Shown here: one piece after another, positions 1 to 8,887 of the stretch
How positions within the stretch are numbered: position 1 is the first letter of the stretch
How the letters are laid out: each line of letters starts with the position of its first letter
From: Marinobacter salicampi
GTDB taxonomy: Bacteria; Pseudomonadota; Gammaproteobacteria; Pseudomonadales; Oleiphilaceae
Assembly (NCBI RefSeq): GCF_011074795.1
Contig: NZ_JAAMPF010000014.1
Coordinates: 1 to 64,000 of the forward strand
DNA: 64,000 nt
Direction of reading: 5' to 3'
Notes under the pieces: generated by a model
Told to the model about the DNA's origin: nothing
Databases searched by the model: none
Seen by the model: the letters and a program-made list of their open reading frames with translations, nothing else
Position numbers and translations under genes: made by a program

Positions 1-63
1 TGGATTCGAACCATCGACCAATTGGTTAAAAGCCAACTGCTCTACCAACTGAGCTAACGACCC
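1..63 (-). tRNA. tRNA-Lys (anticodon TTT), 3' end cut off by the window edge
   Basis: On the minus strand the sequence begins GGGTCGTTAGCTCAG with a typical D-loop (GTTGGTAGAGC). The anticodon arm TTGGC-TTTTAA-CCAA carries TTT, and the T-arm GGTTCGAATCC follows. The 5' end is at 63; about a dozen 3' acceptor bases lie beyond position 1. It reads AAA and AAG lysine codons. A promoter-like element lies immediately upstream, and cpoB is the next gene upstream on the same strand. Confidence 0.95.
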
Positions 64-76
64 AAACGAGGCGCAC

Positions 77-104
77 ATAATACGGATTTTTCGCCGCCAT
101 TCAA
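77..104 (-). promoter_or_regulatory. Sigma70-type promoter for tRNA-Lys
   Basis: On the minus strand TTGAAT (104-99) and TATTAT (82-77) are separated by 16 bases. This places the transcript start about 7 bases before the mature tRNA. The stretch after the -10 box is GC-rich (GTGCGCC), as in stringently controlled stable-RNA promoters. The stringent-control reading is inference. Confidence 0.55.
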
Positions 105-143
105 CCCTTTCGACGGATTATTTCCGTCCCAGGCGCCCGCCAG

Positions 144-908
144 TTACTTAAGATAGCTCTGCGCCAGCTCTGCTGCTTTGGTGCCCGGGTATTCCGCGAT
201 CACGCTTCGCATCTGCTCCCGCGCTTTGTCTTTCTCGCCGAGGCGGTCCTGGGCTATGCCCAGCTTGTAGGCGGCATCAGACGCCTTGCGATGGTCCGGA
301 AAGCGTGATTCAACGATTGAGAAGGCCTGTTTGGCCTGCTCAAGCTGGGGCTTGACCAGATAAACCTCACCAAGCCAGTAATAGGCGTTGACGGTCAGAT
401 CCCCTTCCGGATATTTAGCGATGAACTCGTACAGGCCGTCAATGGCTGCGTCGTAGTTCTTGTCCTCATGGATCAGCTTCTGGATCGCCTGGTAAGCCTG
501 CTGCTCCTCCTGAGTCGGCACCCTGTAGGCCCTGGACTCCCGCTTCTGCTGCTGCCCTTGAGCATTGTCAGAACCGCGCCCTGCGGGCGAGGCAGAACCG
601 GTATCGGCCGGCTGCTCGTCCAACTGCTTGCGGACATCCAGAACCCGCTGGTCGAGGTCGATGTAACGCTCACGGGACTGTTCCGACAGCCGGTCGAGCT
701 TGTAACGCTGCTCCTCCAGCTCGCCCTGCAGCTTGCGAACCTCATGCTGCAGTCGTTCGATCATGTAGAACAGCTCGGCATTAGCCTGGTTGCCGCCGGC
801 CTTACGCTGAGCTTCGGACTGATTGTTCTGGAAGGCCGGAGCCGACTGCTGCGCCAGCGCACTACCGCAGAACGATAGTGCGACTGCCGCCATGAGGAGT
901 TTTCTCAT
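144..908 (-). CDS. cpoB: Cell division coordinator CpoB (YbgF), Tol-Pal system
   Basis: Periplasmic protein that links peptidoglycan synthesis by PBP1B to outer-membrane constriction through TolA. The 254-residue product has a signal peptide ending around ALA-QQ (residues 18-22), then a heptad-rich coiled coil (about 45-95) used for trimerisation in the family. A Gln/Ser-rich linker follows, then three TPR-like repeats (about 130-254) with AYYWLGEVYL and AAYKLGIAQDRLG. Length fits the family (E. coli about 263). The start follows a GGAA-type ribosome site. It is the last gene of the tolQRAB-pal cluster, 31 bases after pal. Confidence 0.93.
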   Translation of the reverse strand: MRKLLMAAVALSFCGSALAQQSAPAFQNNQSEAQRKAGGNQANAELFYMIERLQHEVRKLQGELEEQRYKLDRLSEQSRERYIDLDQRVLDVRKQLDEQPADTGSASPAGRGSDNAQGQQQKRESRAYRVPTQEEQQAYQAIQKLIHEDKNYDAAIDGLYEFIAKYPEGDLTVNAYYWLGEVYLVKPQLEQAKQAFSIVESRFPDHRKASDAAYKLGIAQDRLGEKDKAREQMRSVIAEYPGTKAAELAQSYLK

Positions 909-939
909 GGTGATTCCTGTTGGTTGCGATAGCCGAGTG

Positions 940-1518
940 TTACTCGAAGATCATTTCAACTCGACGGTTCTGGGACCAAACGCTCTCTCCTGAGCCCATG
1001 ACCGCTGGCTTTTCTTCGCCGTAGCTGACCGTTTCAATCTGGTCGCGGGACACCCCGTTGATTACCAGAAAACGCTGAACGGCATTGGCACGACGCTCGC
1101 CAAGGGCAAGGTTATATTCCTTGCTGCCGCGCTCGTCGGCGTGACCTTCAAGACGGACATCCTGGTTCGGATTGTTGGAGAGGTATTCGGCATGGGCTAC
1201 CAGCACATCCCTGGACTCCGACTTGATCTCCGCGGTATCAAAATCGAAGTAGAACGTGGTGATTTTACGCATGGCTGCTTCTTCGCCCTGCTCCGCCTCC
1301 TCTCTGGCACGACGGCGCTCTTCCTCGGTCATCTGCTCGGATGAGATGCCGCTGCCGTCATCACCGCCATAAACTGTGCTGCCACCTTCCTGATCCACTG
1401 TCGAAGAATCTGAATCATAGGTGCCATCCTCGGGCATTTCACCCGTTGAACTACAACCTGCTACCAAGCCGAGCGCCAGAACCATGGCAAATGCTTTGCT
1501 CTGCATAGAAACCATCAT
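940..1518 (-). CDS. pal: Peptidoglycan-associated outer-membrane lipoprotein Pal
   Basis: Pal ties the outer membrane to the cell wall and is released by TolB during Tol cycling. The 192-residue precursor has a lipoprotein signal with lipobox LVAGC, giving lipidated Cys22. An acidic Ser/Gly-rich tether (about 25-70) leads to an OmpA-like peptidoglycan-binding domain (about 85-192) with the signature GHADERGSKEYNLALGERRA. The most upstream ATG is preferred because AAAGGAAAG sits 4-5 bases before it; the internal Met5 has no such site. It lies between tolB and cpoB in the usual order. Confidence 0.96.
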   Translation of the reverse strand: MMVSMQSKAFAMVLALGLVAGCSSTGEMPEDGTYDSDSSTVDQEGGSTVYGGDDGSGISSEQMTEEERRRAREEAEQGEEAAMRKITTFYFDFDTAEIKSESRDVLVAHAEYLSNNPNQDVRLEGHADERGSKEYNLALGERRANAVQRFLVINGVSRDQIETVSYGEEKPAVMGSGESVWSQNRRVEMIFE

Positions 1519-1565
1519 TAATCTTTCCTTTTTATGTAAGTTGAGTATTCACGCTTGTATTCATA

Positions 1566-2939
1566 TTAGCGAACGATCGGCGACCACGCCGGGTCGCGAA
1601 CATCGCCGGTTGCTGCTGGCAAGGTGTAGTTGGCGCCTCCGTCAGCTGAGATCACCGTAAGCACACTCTGACCGCCTTGTTGAGTTGCGTAAATAAGCAT
1701 TCTCCCGTTGGGGGCAACGCTGGGCGACTCGTCCAGTTTTGAGCGGGTAAGGATGGTTTCCTCGCCCGATTCAAGATCCATTTTTGCGATATGGAAATCG
1801 CTGCCACGCTGATGCACGTAGAAAATCGTGTCTCCATCATTGTCGTAACGGGGCCGCGCATTGTAACGACTGCCGAAGGTCAGTCTGCGGGCATCTGCTC
1901 CTTCAGATGTCTTTTGATAGATCTGGGGGCCACCGGAGCGGTCAGAGGTGAACACGAAGCCCTTGCCACTCGGATGCCAGCTGGGCTCGGTATCGATTCC
2001 CCAGTGATTGGTCAGTCTTTTCAGCTCCCGGCTAGCGATATCCATGCGGTAGATTTCGGCGTTGCCATCCTTGGACAGTGTAAGGAGCAGGGACCGGCCA
2101 TCCGGGGACCAGTCTGGGGCCGAGTTAAGACCCGGGAACGAAGCCAGACGGGTGCGTTTGCCACTGCTGAGCTCATGGGTGTAGATCGCAGGCCGCCCCG
2201 TTTCAAATGACACATAAGCCAGGCTCTTGGCATCCGGCGACCAGGTGGGGGACATGATTGGCTCGTCGCTCTCCAGCCTCACCGTGGCCCGCTTGCCATC
2301 CACATCACTGACCTGAAGCTTGTACAGCCGTTTGTCGTTCTGCATTTCTAGGGTGACATAGGCAAGCCGGGTCGAAAACGCGCCCGGAACACCGGTAATG
2401 GCCTCGTAGACCTTGTCGCTGATGTAATGGCTCAACTGGCGCAACCCATTGGCAGATGCCGAGGCAGTCTCACCGAGAATTCGCTCCTCTCGATTGACAT
2501 CGAACAGCTCATAGCGAACCTTGACCTGCTCACCTTCGCGGGATGCCTCCCCAACCAGAAGATAGCGCTGGCCCAGCATTCCCCAATCACGATAGAACAC
2601 ATCATCGCGGCGGGAAGGCAGACTCAGCATTCGCTCGGGAGACAGGGTTTTGAATTCACCGCTCATGGCCAGGTCGTCACGTACCACCTGGCTGATGTCG
2701 GTATTGCCGGGAATATCACCGGATTTGGCAAAGGGCACCACCGCGATTGGCACGGCAGAATCCGCCCCTTCAGTAATCCGGATCAGCAGCTCCGCCCTGG
2801 CGGGCACTGCAAGGGTCATGACCAGTGCAAACGGCACCAGACAGCGGACCAGCCAGAAGCGTGCTGCAAGAGAAGCTTTCGTGACGGCGATCGCCGTCTG
2901 TGCTTGGAACATCAGTCTCATCTGCCTGCTCGTTTTCAT
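1566..2939 (-). CDS. tolB: Tol-Pal system beta-propeller protein TolB
   Basis: Periplasmic TolB shuttles between Pal and TolA. The 457-residue precursor has an unusually long N-terminal region before the signal-peptide core, with likely cleavage after VPARA (residue 49). Met7 or Met10 could therefore be the true start. After an N-terminal alpha/beta domain come the propeller repeats, visible as recurring SPDAKSLAYVS, WSPDGRSLLL, WHPSGKGFVF and APNGRMLIY motifs. The annotated ATG overlaps the tolA stop as ATGA, which suggests translational coupling and supports it. Confidence 0.95.
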   Translation of the reverse strand: MKTSRQMRLMFQAQTAIAVTKASLAARFWLVRCLVPFALVMTLAVPARAELLIRITEGADSAVPIAVVPFAKSGDIPGNTDISQVVRDDLAMSGEFKTLSPERMLSLPSRRDDVFYRDWGMLGQRYLLVGEASREGEQVKVRYELFDVNREERILGETASASANGLRQLSHYISDKVYEAITGVPGAFSTRLAYVTLEMQNDKRLYKLQVSDVDGKRATVRLESDEPIMSPTWSPDAKSLAYVSFETGRPAIYTHELSSGKRTRLASFPGLNSAPDWSPDGRSLLLTLSKDGNAEIYRMDIASRELKRLTNHWGIDTEPSWHPSGKGFVFTSDRSGGPQIYQKTSEGADARRLTFGSRYNARPRYDNDGDTIFYVHQRGSDFHIAKMDLESGEETILTRSKLDESPSVAPNGRMLIYATQQGGQSVLTVISADGGANYTLPAATGDVRDPAWSPIVR

Positions 2940-4027
2940 TTGTTCATGCGTTGCGGGTTAAACTCGGTCGTGAACTGTCGGAAGTAGCGCTCAAAGGTAT
3001 CGCGACTTTCTGGCACCGGAAAGCGCCTGACACTTCTGACAGCGCTCAATGCGGAGTTGTCGAACGCCGTATTGCCACTGCTCTTGACCAGTGTGACAGA
3101 AACCAGTTCCCCCGTCGGCAGCAAGTTTATCTGCAACTGGGCAGACATCTCATCGGTGGCGGAAGGTGGCGGATACCAGGCCTGGGAAAGCCTTTCCTTG
3201 ATGAGCCCCTGGTAGCGTTCACTCTCTGATGCCATCTCTGCCTGACGCGCCTGGGCCGCAGCCTGTTCAGCCCGCCGGCGTTCCTGCGCCTGCTGCTCTT
3301 CACGGGCGGATTGGGCCAGCGACTCCAATTGCTGTTCGCGCTTGCGCCGCTCTGCCTCGCGACGTTGCACTTCGGCCTCCTGACGCTCCTGCTCCAGCCT
3401 TGCGGCTTCTTCCTTACGTTTACGCTCCGCCTCGGCCTGCTGGCGCTCGGCCTCTTTGCGCCGCTCTTCTTCAGCCTTGCGCTCAACTTCCTGGCGCCGT
3501 TTTTCCTCTTCTGCCTTACGCTGGGCAAGAGCTTCGGCCTCTGCTTCAGCTTTACGCCGGGCGGCTTCCTCCGCCTTCTTGCGTGCGGCTTCCGCTTCTC
3601 GCTTGCGTGCCTGCTCCTGCTCTGCCTTCTTCTTTTCTGTCTCAGCCTGCTGTTTTTCTTCTGCCTCCCGCTTCTGCTGCTGCATGGCAGCCTGCCTTGC
3701 CTTCTCTTCTTCGGCCGCCTGACGTTCAGCCTCCTGCCGTTGACGTTCGGCTTCCTGCTGCTGTCTACGCTCTTCTTCAGGATCTGGTTCTGGCTCAGGA
3801 TCCGGCTGGGGCTGGGCCGGCGCAGGTTCAGGCTCCGGTTGTGGCGCCTGCTGGGTAATCAGGGTGGCGGCGATGCTCCTGGGCGCAGGTTCGGGCTCCG
3901 GTGAGCTCCAGCTCCAGCCGCTGAGGGCCACAACCACTATGAGTCCATGTAAAAACAAGGACAAAGCCACAGGCGACTTCCAGGCAGGCTTGCCTGTACT
4001 GGTGTAATCCCGTTCGTGCTCAGTCAC
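2936..4027 (-). CDS. tolA: Tol-Pal energy-transducing protein TolA
   Basis: TolA spans the periplasm and passes proton-motive energy from TolQR to TolB-Pal. Of 363 residues, about 20-40 form the inner-membrane helix containing the conserved Ser/His pair (LSLFLH). Residues about 55-90 are a Pro/Glu-rich entry. About 90-275 are a long charged Ala/Glu/Lys/Arg/Gln helix. Residues 280-363 are the globular TolA III domain (YPPPSATDEMSAQ, LVKSSGNTAFDNSALSAVR). Low sequence complexity of the helix creates long spurious antisense reading frames. It sits 13 bases after tolR and overlaps tolB. Confidence 0.95.
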   Translation of the reverse strand: MTEHERDYTSTGKPAWKSPVALSLFLHGLIVVVALSGWSWSSPEPEPAPRSIAATLITQQAPQPEPEPAPAQPQPDPEPEPDPEEERRQQQEAERQRQEAERQAAEEEKARQAAMQQQKREAEEKQQAETEKKKAEQEQARKREAEAARKKAEEAARRKAEAEAEALAQRKAEEEKRRQEVERKAEEERRKEAERQQAEAERKRKEEAARLEQERQEAEVQRREAERRKREQQLESLAQSAREEQQAQERRRAEQAAAQARQAEMASESERYQGLIKERLSQAWYPPPSATDEMSAQLQINLLPTGELVSVTLVKSSGNTAFDNSALSAVRSVRRFPVPESRDTFERYFRQFTTEFNPQRMNK

Positions 4028-4040
4028 CGACCATCAGCCC

Positions 4041-4484
4041 CTACTCAACCTGGGTGTCCTCGGTAATCAGGCCTACCCTGGAGGCACCCGCACTCTGCAG
4101 AACCGCCATCAACCTGACCACCACACCGTAATCGACATACTCATCGCCACGCACAAGTACTTCGCCGTTCTCCCGTCCCGCGAGAATCTTACCCACCTGT
4201 TCTCGAATATCAGGCAAGGACATGGGGTCACTACCCTCTTCACCCACTTCCAGGAAGTAGGCCCCATTGGAATCCACAGATACAATAATCGACGCTACGT
4301 CCTTATCTGACTGTATCGGGTCAGAGGTGGTATCCGGCAAGTCCACCTTGACGCCCTGGGTCAGCATGGGCGCCGTCACCATGAAAATGACCAGCAACAC
4401 CAGCATGACGTCTAGGTACGGCACCACGTTTATTTCCGACATCGGCTTGCGCCGGGTATGGGGCATCATTCCCATTCCTTTCAT
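4041..4484 (-). CDS. tolR: Tol-Pal proton channel subunit TolR
   Basis: TolR forms the proton-conducting stator with TolQ. The 147-residue protein starts with a basic Met-rich tail, then MSEINVVPYLDVMLVLLVIF containing the proton-carrying Asp25 at the start of its single membrane helix (about 22-42). A periplasmic ExbD/TolR domain follows (about 60-140; LVRGDEYVDYGVVVRLM). Alternative starts at Met4 or Met6 cannot be excluded. Gene order tolQ-tolR-tolA is canonical. Confidence 0.96.
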   Translation of the reverse strand: MKGMGMMPHTRRKPMSEINVVPYLDVMLVLLVIFMVTAPMLTQGVKVDLPDTTSDPIQSDKDVASIIVSVDSNGAYFLEVGEEGSDPMSLPDIREQVGKILAGRENGEVLVRGDEYVDYGVVVRLMAVLQSAGASRVGLITEDTQVE

Positions 4485-4521
4485 GCTCGCACTCTCCCAC
4501 TTGCCCGAAAACGGTCAGCCA

Positions 4522-5214
4522 TCAGGCCGACGTGGATTTATCGCCGTTGTGTACCCGGCGGTGCAGGATGCTGGAGAACTCTTCAGCAAAAGTCTCGTAG
4601 TTCTTCAGCAGGGTGTCTGACATGGTCGCAAACCGGTTATAGGCGATTACTGCGGGGATAGCCGCAAACAGACCCATGGCGGTGGCAATCAGAGCTTCCG
4701 AAATACCCGGGGCAACGGTCGCCAGGGTCGCTTGCTGGGCCTGGGCCAGGCCACGGAAGGAATTCATGATGCCCCAGACCGTACCAAACAGACCGATGTA
4801 AGGACTGGTGGAGCCAACTGTAGCCAGAAACGGCAGGTGAGTTTCAAGCCGTTCCTGTTCCCGGGAGAACGCCACCCGCATGGCCCGCTGCGCACCATCC
4901 ATGACAGCTTCGGCATCGCGACTTTGCTGACGAAGCCGGGAAAATTCCTTGAAACCGGCCCGAAACACGGCCTCCATGCCTGAGAATGGCGTTGGGTTGG
5001 CATTCACATCCCGATACAGCTGGCCCAGGTCCATGCCGGACCAGAATCGCTCTTCAAAGGCCAGGCGTGCACTGCTGGCCTTGCGGAAAACCTGGTAGCG
5101 CTGGAAGATCAGCGCCCATGAAACCACAGAAGCCAGCGCCAGCAACAGCATGACAAACTGTACCAGCAAGCCTGCATCGGCGATAAGAGACCAAACTGAG
5201 AGTTCTGAATCCAC
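4522..5214 (-). CDS. tolQ: Tol-Pal proton channel subunit TolQ
   Basis: TolQ is the polytopic partner of TolR in the proton channel driving TolA. The 230-residue sequence has three membrane helices: about 12-36 (LIADAGLLVQFVMLLLALAS), and a pair around 135-160 and 170-195. The conserved MotA/TolQ/ExbB core GSTSPYIGLFGTVWGIMNSF and ISEALIATAMGLFAAIPAV is intact. Length equals the E. coli protein. It is followed by tolR after 37 bases and preceded by ybgC. Confidence 0.97.
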   Translation of the reverse strand: MDSELSVWSLIADAGLLVQFVMLLLALASVVSWALIFQRYQVFRKASSARLAFEERFWSGMDLGQLYRDVNANPTPFSGMEAVFRAGFKEFSRLRQQSRDAEAVMDGAQRAMRVAFSREQERLETHLPFLATVGSTSPYIGLFGTVWGIMNSFRGLAQAQQATLATVAPGISEALIATAMGLFAAIPAVIAYNRFATMSDTLLKNYETFAEEFSSILHRRVHNGDKSTSA

Positions 5215-5228
5215 CTTTCACTCCTGGC

Positions 5229-5675
5229 TTATTCTGATTGATTGGACGAATGGGTTTTTGGAGCCAGCGCGAGGATGGACTCCGGTAATTTACGCGGGCG
5301 CCCGGTGTCGAGCGCAACACAGGCAATCTTGACGGTCGCTTCGGTGATCAATGCGCCATCGGTAACCCGCATAACCTTCTGGTTAAATTCCATCCACACC
5401 TTACCGCAGCGGACCAGCACAGCGGTTACCCGGAGCTCGTCATCCAGACGGGCGGCAGCGGCATAGTGTATAGACAACCGCTGAACCACATAACTGATGT
5501 TCTCGGACAGCCCGGCCCGAAGCCCAACGCCACGGCTGCGTACCCACTCGGTGCGGGCGCGCTCCATATAGTGAAGGTACTTGGCGTGGAAGACGATACC
5601 ACCGGCATCGGTGTCTTCGATATAGACACGGATCGGCAATTCAAACGAGGCGCCGGTCAGAGTGCTATTGGTCAA
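5229..5675 (-). CDS. ybgC: Acyl-CoA thioesterase YbgC, Tol-Pal cluster
   Basis: Hotdog-fold thioesterase that in characterised relatives hydrolyses short or long acyl-CoA; it is almost always encoded first in the tol-pal cluster. The 148-residue sequence shows the family signature [20 protein letters not shown] near the N-terminus, including the catalytic Asp, followed by ERARTEWVR. It begins inside the last 11 bases of ruvB and ends 14 bases before tolQ, so ruvB-ybgC-tolQ look co-transcribed. Confidence 0.93.
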   Translation of the reverse strand: MTNSTLTGASFELPIRVYIEDTDAGGIVFHAKYLHYMERARTEWVRSRGVGLRAGLSENISYVVQRLSIHYAAAARLDDELRVTAVLVRCGKVWMEFNQKVMRVTDGALITEATVKIACVALDTGRPRKLPESILALAPKTHSSNQSE

Positions 5676-6708
5676 GGAGATCCTCCTGGGAACCGGACAC
5701 TATCGAACCTGCAGGCTCAATACCGAAGTGCAGATAAGCGTGGGAAGTCACCATGCGCCCTCGTGGGGTGCGCAACATAAAGCCCTGCTGAATGAGAAAA
5801 GGCTCGATCACATCTTCAATGGTTCCGCGCTCTTCGCTGATGGCCGCGGCAAGACTTTCAACACCCACCGGGCCGCCGTCGAACTTTTCTATCATGGCGA
5901 GCAGCAGACGACGGTCCATGTGGTCAAAGCCCAGACTGTCCACTTTCAGCATATTCAGCGCCTGATCGGCAATGGTTTCGCTGATCACACCATCCGCCCG
6001 CACCTCGGCAAAGTCACGGACCCGGCGTAGCAGACGATTGGCAATCCGGGGCGTACCGCGGGACCGCCGGGCGATCTCATAAGCTCCCGCCTCGACTATG
6101 CTGACGCCGGACAATTTGGCTGAGCGCAGGATGATGTGCGTCAGATCCCTGGTGTTATAGAACTCCAGCCGCTGCACAATGCCGAACCGATCCCTTAACG
6201 GGGAGGTCAACAGGCCGGCCCGGGTGGTTGCTCCCACCAGAGTAAAGGGCGGCAAATCCAGCTTGATGGAGCGGGCTGCCGGCCCCTCGCCGATCATGAT
6301 ATCGAGCTGATAGTCTTCCATCGCCGGGTACAGAACTTCCTCGACTGCAGCGCTCAGTCGATGGATTTCGTCGATGAACAGTACATCCCCGGACTCGAGG
6401 TTGGTCAGCATCGCGGCCAGGTCGCCGGCTTTTTCCAACACCGGGCCAGAGGTGGTTTTGATCGCCACGCCCATTTCGTTGGCAATGATATTGGCAAGCG
6501 TGGTTTTACCCAGGCCAGGCGGCCCAAAAATGAGCACGTGGTCCAGTGCCTCCTGCCGGCCACGGGCGGCGGAGATGAAGATGTCCATCTGTTCGCGAAC
6601 CGCCGGCTGCCCCACATACTCGTTCAGCAGCGTGGGCCGGATGGCCCGGTCCTGAACCTCTTCATAATGGCCCGTCTGGGCGGAAATCAGCCGATCGGAT
6701 TCAATCAT
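5665..6708 (-). CDS. ruvB: Holliday junction branch-migration helicase RuvB
   Basis: Hexameric AAA+ motor that drives branch migration of Holliday junctions with RuvA. The 347-residue protein has Walker [10 protein letters not shown] (62-70), Walker B LFIDEIH (about 109-115), sensor 1 LVGATTRAG, an Arg finger region SPLRDRFG, and a C-terminal winged helix ([16 protein letters not shown]). Length fits E. coli (336). It is separated from ruvA by a 170-base spacer holding a perfect 15-base inverted repeat. Confidence 0.97.
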   Translation of the reverse strand: MIESDRLISAQTGHYEEVQDRAIRPTLLNEYVGQPAVREQMDIFISAARGRQEALDHVLIFGPPGLGKTTLANIIANEMGVAIKTTSGPVLEKAGDLAAMLTNLESGDVLFIDEIHRLSAAVEEVLYPAMEDYQLDIMIGEGPAARSIKLDLPPFTLVGATTRAGLLTSPLRDRFGIVQRLEFYNTRDLTHIILRSAKLSGVSIVEAGAYEIARRSRGTPRIANRLLRRVRDFAEVRADGVISETIADQALNMLKVDSLGFDHMDRRLLLAMIEKFDGGPVGVESLAAAISEERGTIEDVIEPFLIQQGFMLRTPRGRMVTSHAYLHFGIEPAGSIVSGSQEDLLDQ

Positions 6709-6861
6709 TCAAATGCTCGTTACAGGAGTACAACAGGGAGCCCAGCCGATTAACGCCGTGGCTCGGTGCCCCGAATTCGCCCGTCCATGAATCGTGAAAC
6801 ATTGTACAAGGCGCACATTGCCTGTCACGTTACGCTCCCGACAGATTAACCTCCAGCTTTT

Positions 6862-6876
6862 CTGTTCGCGGAACAG
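6862..6876. repeat. Perfect inverted repeat between ruvA and ruvB
   Basis: CTGTTC-GCG-GAACAG lies just after the ruvA stop codon. It resembles a LexA box (CTG-N10-CAG) but its spacing is one base short, and no T-run follows it on the minus strand, so it is neither a proper SOS box nor a good terminator. Function unknown. Confidence 0.45.
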
Positions 6877-6878
6877 GC

Positions 6879-7499
6879 TCAAGTGGTCGGAATCATGTTT
6901 TTCAGGGCCAGCCTGATCAGTTCTTCCCGGGTCATGCCCTCCTGCGCTACCCGACTGACTGCGCGCGTGGCCTCCTGAGGCTTATAACCCAGGGCAATCA
7001 ACGCAGCCTCGGCTTCATCCACCGGCTCGTGGGAAGACGTTGACTTGACCGGCTGGGCTTCACCAGAGCCCAAACCTGCCACGAACTGCCCCTCAAGTTG
7101 GCCAATGCGATCAGCCATTTCTATCAGCAGACGCTCTGCGGTCTTCTTGCCGACACCCGGCAGCTTCACCAGGGCGCTGGTATCACGACCCTCCACGCAG
7201 CGGATAAACTGTGCGGCGTCCAGCCCCGACAGGATCCCGACGGCAAGCTTTGGCCCCACCCCGTTGACCTTGATCAACAACCGAAACAGGTCACGATCCA
7301 GCCGCGCCGCAAACCCATAGAGACTCTGGGCATCCTCACGCACTGAAAAATGGGTGTGCAGGATCAGTTCCTGGCCCTGCTCAGGCAGATGAAAGAAGGT
7401 GGTGTAGGGAATATCGATCTCATAGCCGATACCGCCAACCTCCAGCAAGACATGGCCCGGCGACTTCTCGATGAGCAATCCACGAATACGGCCTATCAA
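6879..7499 (-). CDS. ruvA: Holliday junction DNA-binding protein RuvA
   Basis: RuvA tetramers hold the four-way junction and load RuvB. The 206-residue sequence has the N-terminal OB fold (MIGRIRGLLIEKSPGHVLLE), two helix-hairpin-helix motifs in the middle (LLIKVNGVGPKLAVGILSG and LVKLPGVGKKTAERLLIEM), a flexible linker, and the RuvB-binding domain III at the C-terminus (EAEAALIALGYKPQEATRAV). It lies between ruvC and ruvB as usual. Confidence 0.97.
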   Translation of the reverse strand: MIGRIRGLLIEKSPGHVLLEVGGIGYEIDIPYTTFFHLPEQGQELILHTHFSVREDAQSLYGFAARLDRDLFRLLIKVNGVGPKLAVGILSGLDAAQFIRCVEGRDTSALVKLPGVGKKTAERLLIEMADRIGQLEGQFVAGLGSGEAQPVKSTSSHEPVDEAEAALIALGYKPQEATRAVSRVAQEGMTREELIRLALKNMIPTT

Positions 7500-7527
7500 C
7501 TGATACTCCTCGTCCCCGGGACAATCC

Positions 7528-7557
7528 AGTGGTGGTTAAAGTAGTGGTGGTAAAAGT
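7528..7557. repeat. Two-copy 15-base tandem repeat in the ruvC-ruvA spacer
   Basis: Two adjacent copies of AGTGGTGGTTAAAGT differ at one position (T/A at the tenth base). They fill the short gap between the ruvC stop and the ruvA start region. A slippage duplication is the simplest explanation; no function is evident. Confidence 0.6.
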
Positions 7558-7576
7558 TATGATGGGGCACCCTTGC

Positions 7577-8101
7577 CTAGCCAGGCCGGATACGGCCTCC
7601 CCGTACCCGGCCCCCCGCTGCAATTCTGGTGATGCTCTGGTTCATGTGAGCATGGCATAGGGCAATGGCAAGAGCATCCGCGGCATCGGCCTGGGGCTTA
7701 CGGGAGAGCGCCAGTATGGTCTGCACCATATGCTGGACCTGGGCTTTGTCCGCCCCGCCACTGCCTACAACCGCCTGCTTGACCTGACGGGCCGAGTATT
7801 CGTGAACCGCCAGCCCACTGTTTGCCGCACTCACGATCGCTGCGCCCCGAGCCTGACCAAGTTTCAGGGCCGAGTCAGGGTTTCGGGCCATAAAGACCTG
7901 CTCAATGGCAAAGTCATCCGGACGGTACTCACCAATCAGGGTCGCGAGACTGTGAAAAATCATCTGCAGACGTTCCGCCATGGGTTTGTCGCCTAGCCGG
8001 ATACAGCCACTGTCCAGGTATTCGGTCAGCCTGCCTTCACACCGTATGATGCCATAACCGGTGATACGCGAACCGGGGTCAACGCCGAGTATGATCGCCA
8101 C
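7577..8101 (-). CDS. ruvC: Crossover junction endodeoxyribonuclease RuvC
   Basis: RuvC is the RNase H-fold resolvase that nicks Holliday junctions symmetrically. The acidic catalytic set is in place: Asp8 (LGVDPG), Glu67 (FAIEQVF), Asp139 and Asp142 ([16 protein letters not shown]). Length 174 matches the family, with a short Arg/Gly-rich tail. It starts 9 bases after yebC, consistent with a yebC-ruvCAB transcript. Confidence 0.97.
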   Translation of the reverse strand: MAIILGVDPGSRITGYGIIRCEGRLTEYLDSGCIRLGDKPMAERLQMIFHSLATLIGEYRPDDFAIEQVFMARNPDSALKLGQARGAAIVSAANSGLAVHEYSARQVKQAVVGSGGADKAQVQHMVQTILALSRKPQADAADALAIALCHAHMNQSITRIAAGGRVRGGRIRPG

Positions 8102-8110
8102 TGCTGCTCC

Positions 8111-8863
8111 TCATTGGGTGCTGAAGGCGTCCATGACCTCATCAGGGATATCTGCATTCGAGTAGACATTCTGGACATCGTCCAGATCTTCAAGCATATC
8201 CAGAAGCTTGAGCACGCTGAGCGCGACATCCCCCTCTACTGCCGCATAGGTCGCAGGCACCTGGGTCACCTCAGCACTGTCCGGCGGCAGGCCTGCTGCT
8301 ATTAGCGAACCCCTGACATCAAGAAACTGCTCAGGCGTGGTAATAATCTCATAGGAACCATCGCTCTGCTCAGCAATGTCCTCTGCCCCTGCCTCCAGAG
8401 CGGCCTCCATCAACGCCTCCTCATCGACCTCAGGGCCGTAGGCGATGACGCCCTGCTTGGTGAAAAGGTAGGCCACGGACCCGTCAGTCCCGAGGTTGCC
8501 GCCCTGCTTGTTGAAAGCGTGGCGGACATCGGCCACCGTCCGGTTACGGTTGTCGGTCATCACTTCCGCAAAAATAGCGACGCCGCCGGGGCCATAGCCT
8601 TCGTAGGACAGTTCTTCGTAATTGGTGTCGTCAGACCCCCCGGTGCCGCGCTCGATGGCGCGCTCGATGGTATCTTTCTTCATATTGGCGGTCAGGGCCT
8701 TATCCATGACAGCCCGGAGCCGCGGGTTATCTGCCGGGTTGCCGCCGCCCTGGCGGGCGGCAACCGTGAGCTCCCGGATCATCTTGGTAAAGACCTTGCC
8801 CTTTTTCGCGTCCTGGGCAGCCTTGCGGTGCTTGATATTTGCCCATTTGCTATGACCCGCCAT
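8111..8863 (-). CDS. YebC/PmpR family regulator or translation factor
   Basis: The 250-residue product has the family start [20 protein letters not shown] and the acidic, three-domain TACO1/YebC architecture ([33 protein letters not shown]). Members were described as DNA-binding regulators (PmpR in Pseudomonas) and more recently as helping ribosomes through difficult peptide stretches; the sequence cannot separate these roles. It is encoded between aspS and ruvC as in Pseudomonas. Confidence 0.93.
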   Translation of the reverse strand: MAGHSKWANIKHRKAAQDAKKGKVFTKMIRELTVAARQGGGNPADNPRLRAVMDKALTANMKKDTIERAIERGTGGSDDTNYEELSYEGYGPGGVAIFAEVMTDNRNRTVADVRHAFNKQGGNLGTDGSVAYLFTKQGVIAYGPEVDEEALMEAALEAGAEDIAEQSDGSYEIITTPEQFLDVRGSLIAAGLPPDSAEVTQVPATYAAVEGDVALSVLKLLDMLEDLDDVQNVYSNADIPDEVMDAFSTQ

Positions 8864-8887
8864 GGACCTCTCCGTCCCCTGTTTTGG

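Noticed and set aside
3229..3858. Pro/Leu-rich open frame on the + strand over tolA
   Set aside because: It mirrors the repetitive Glu/Lys/Arg/Ala helix of TolA and has biased composition with no family resemblance.
6862..6876. LexA (SOS) box for ruvB
   Set aside because: The CTG...CAG spacing is 9, not 10, bases, and the inner AT-rich core is absent; kept only as an unexplained palindrome.
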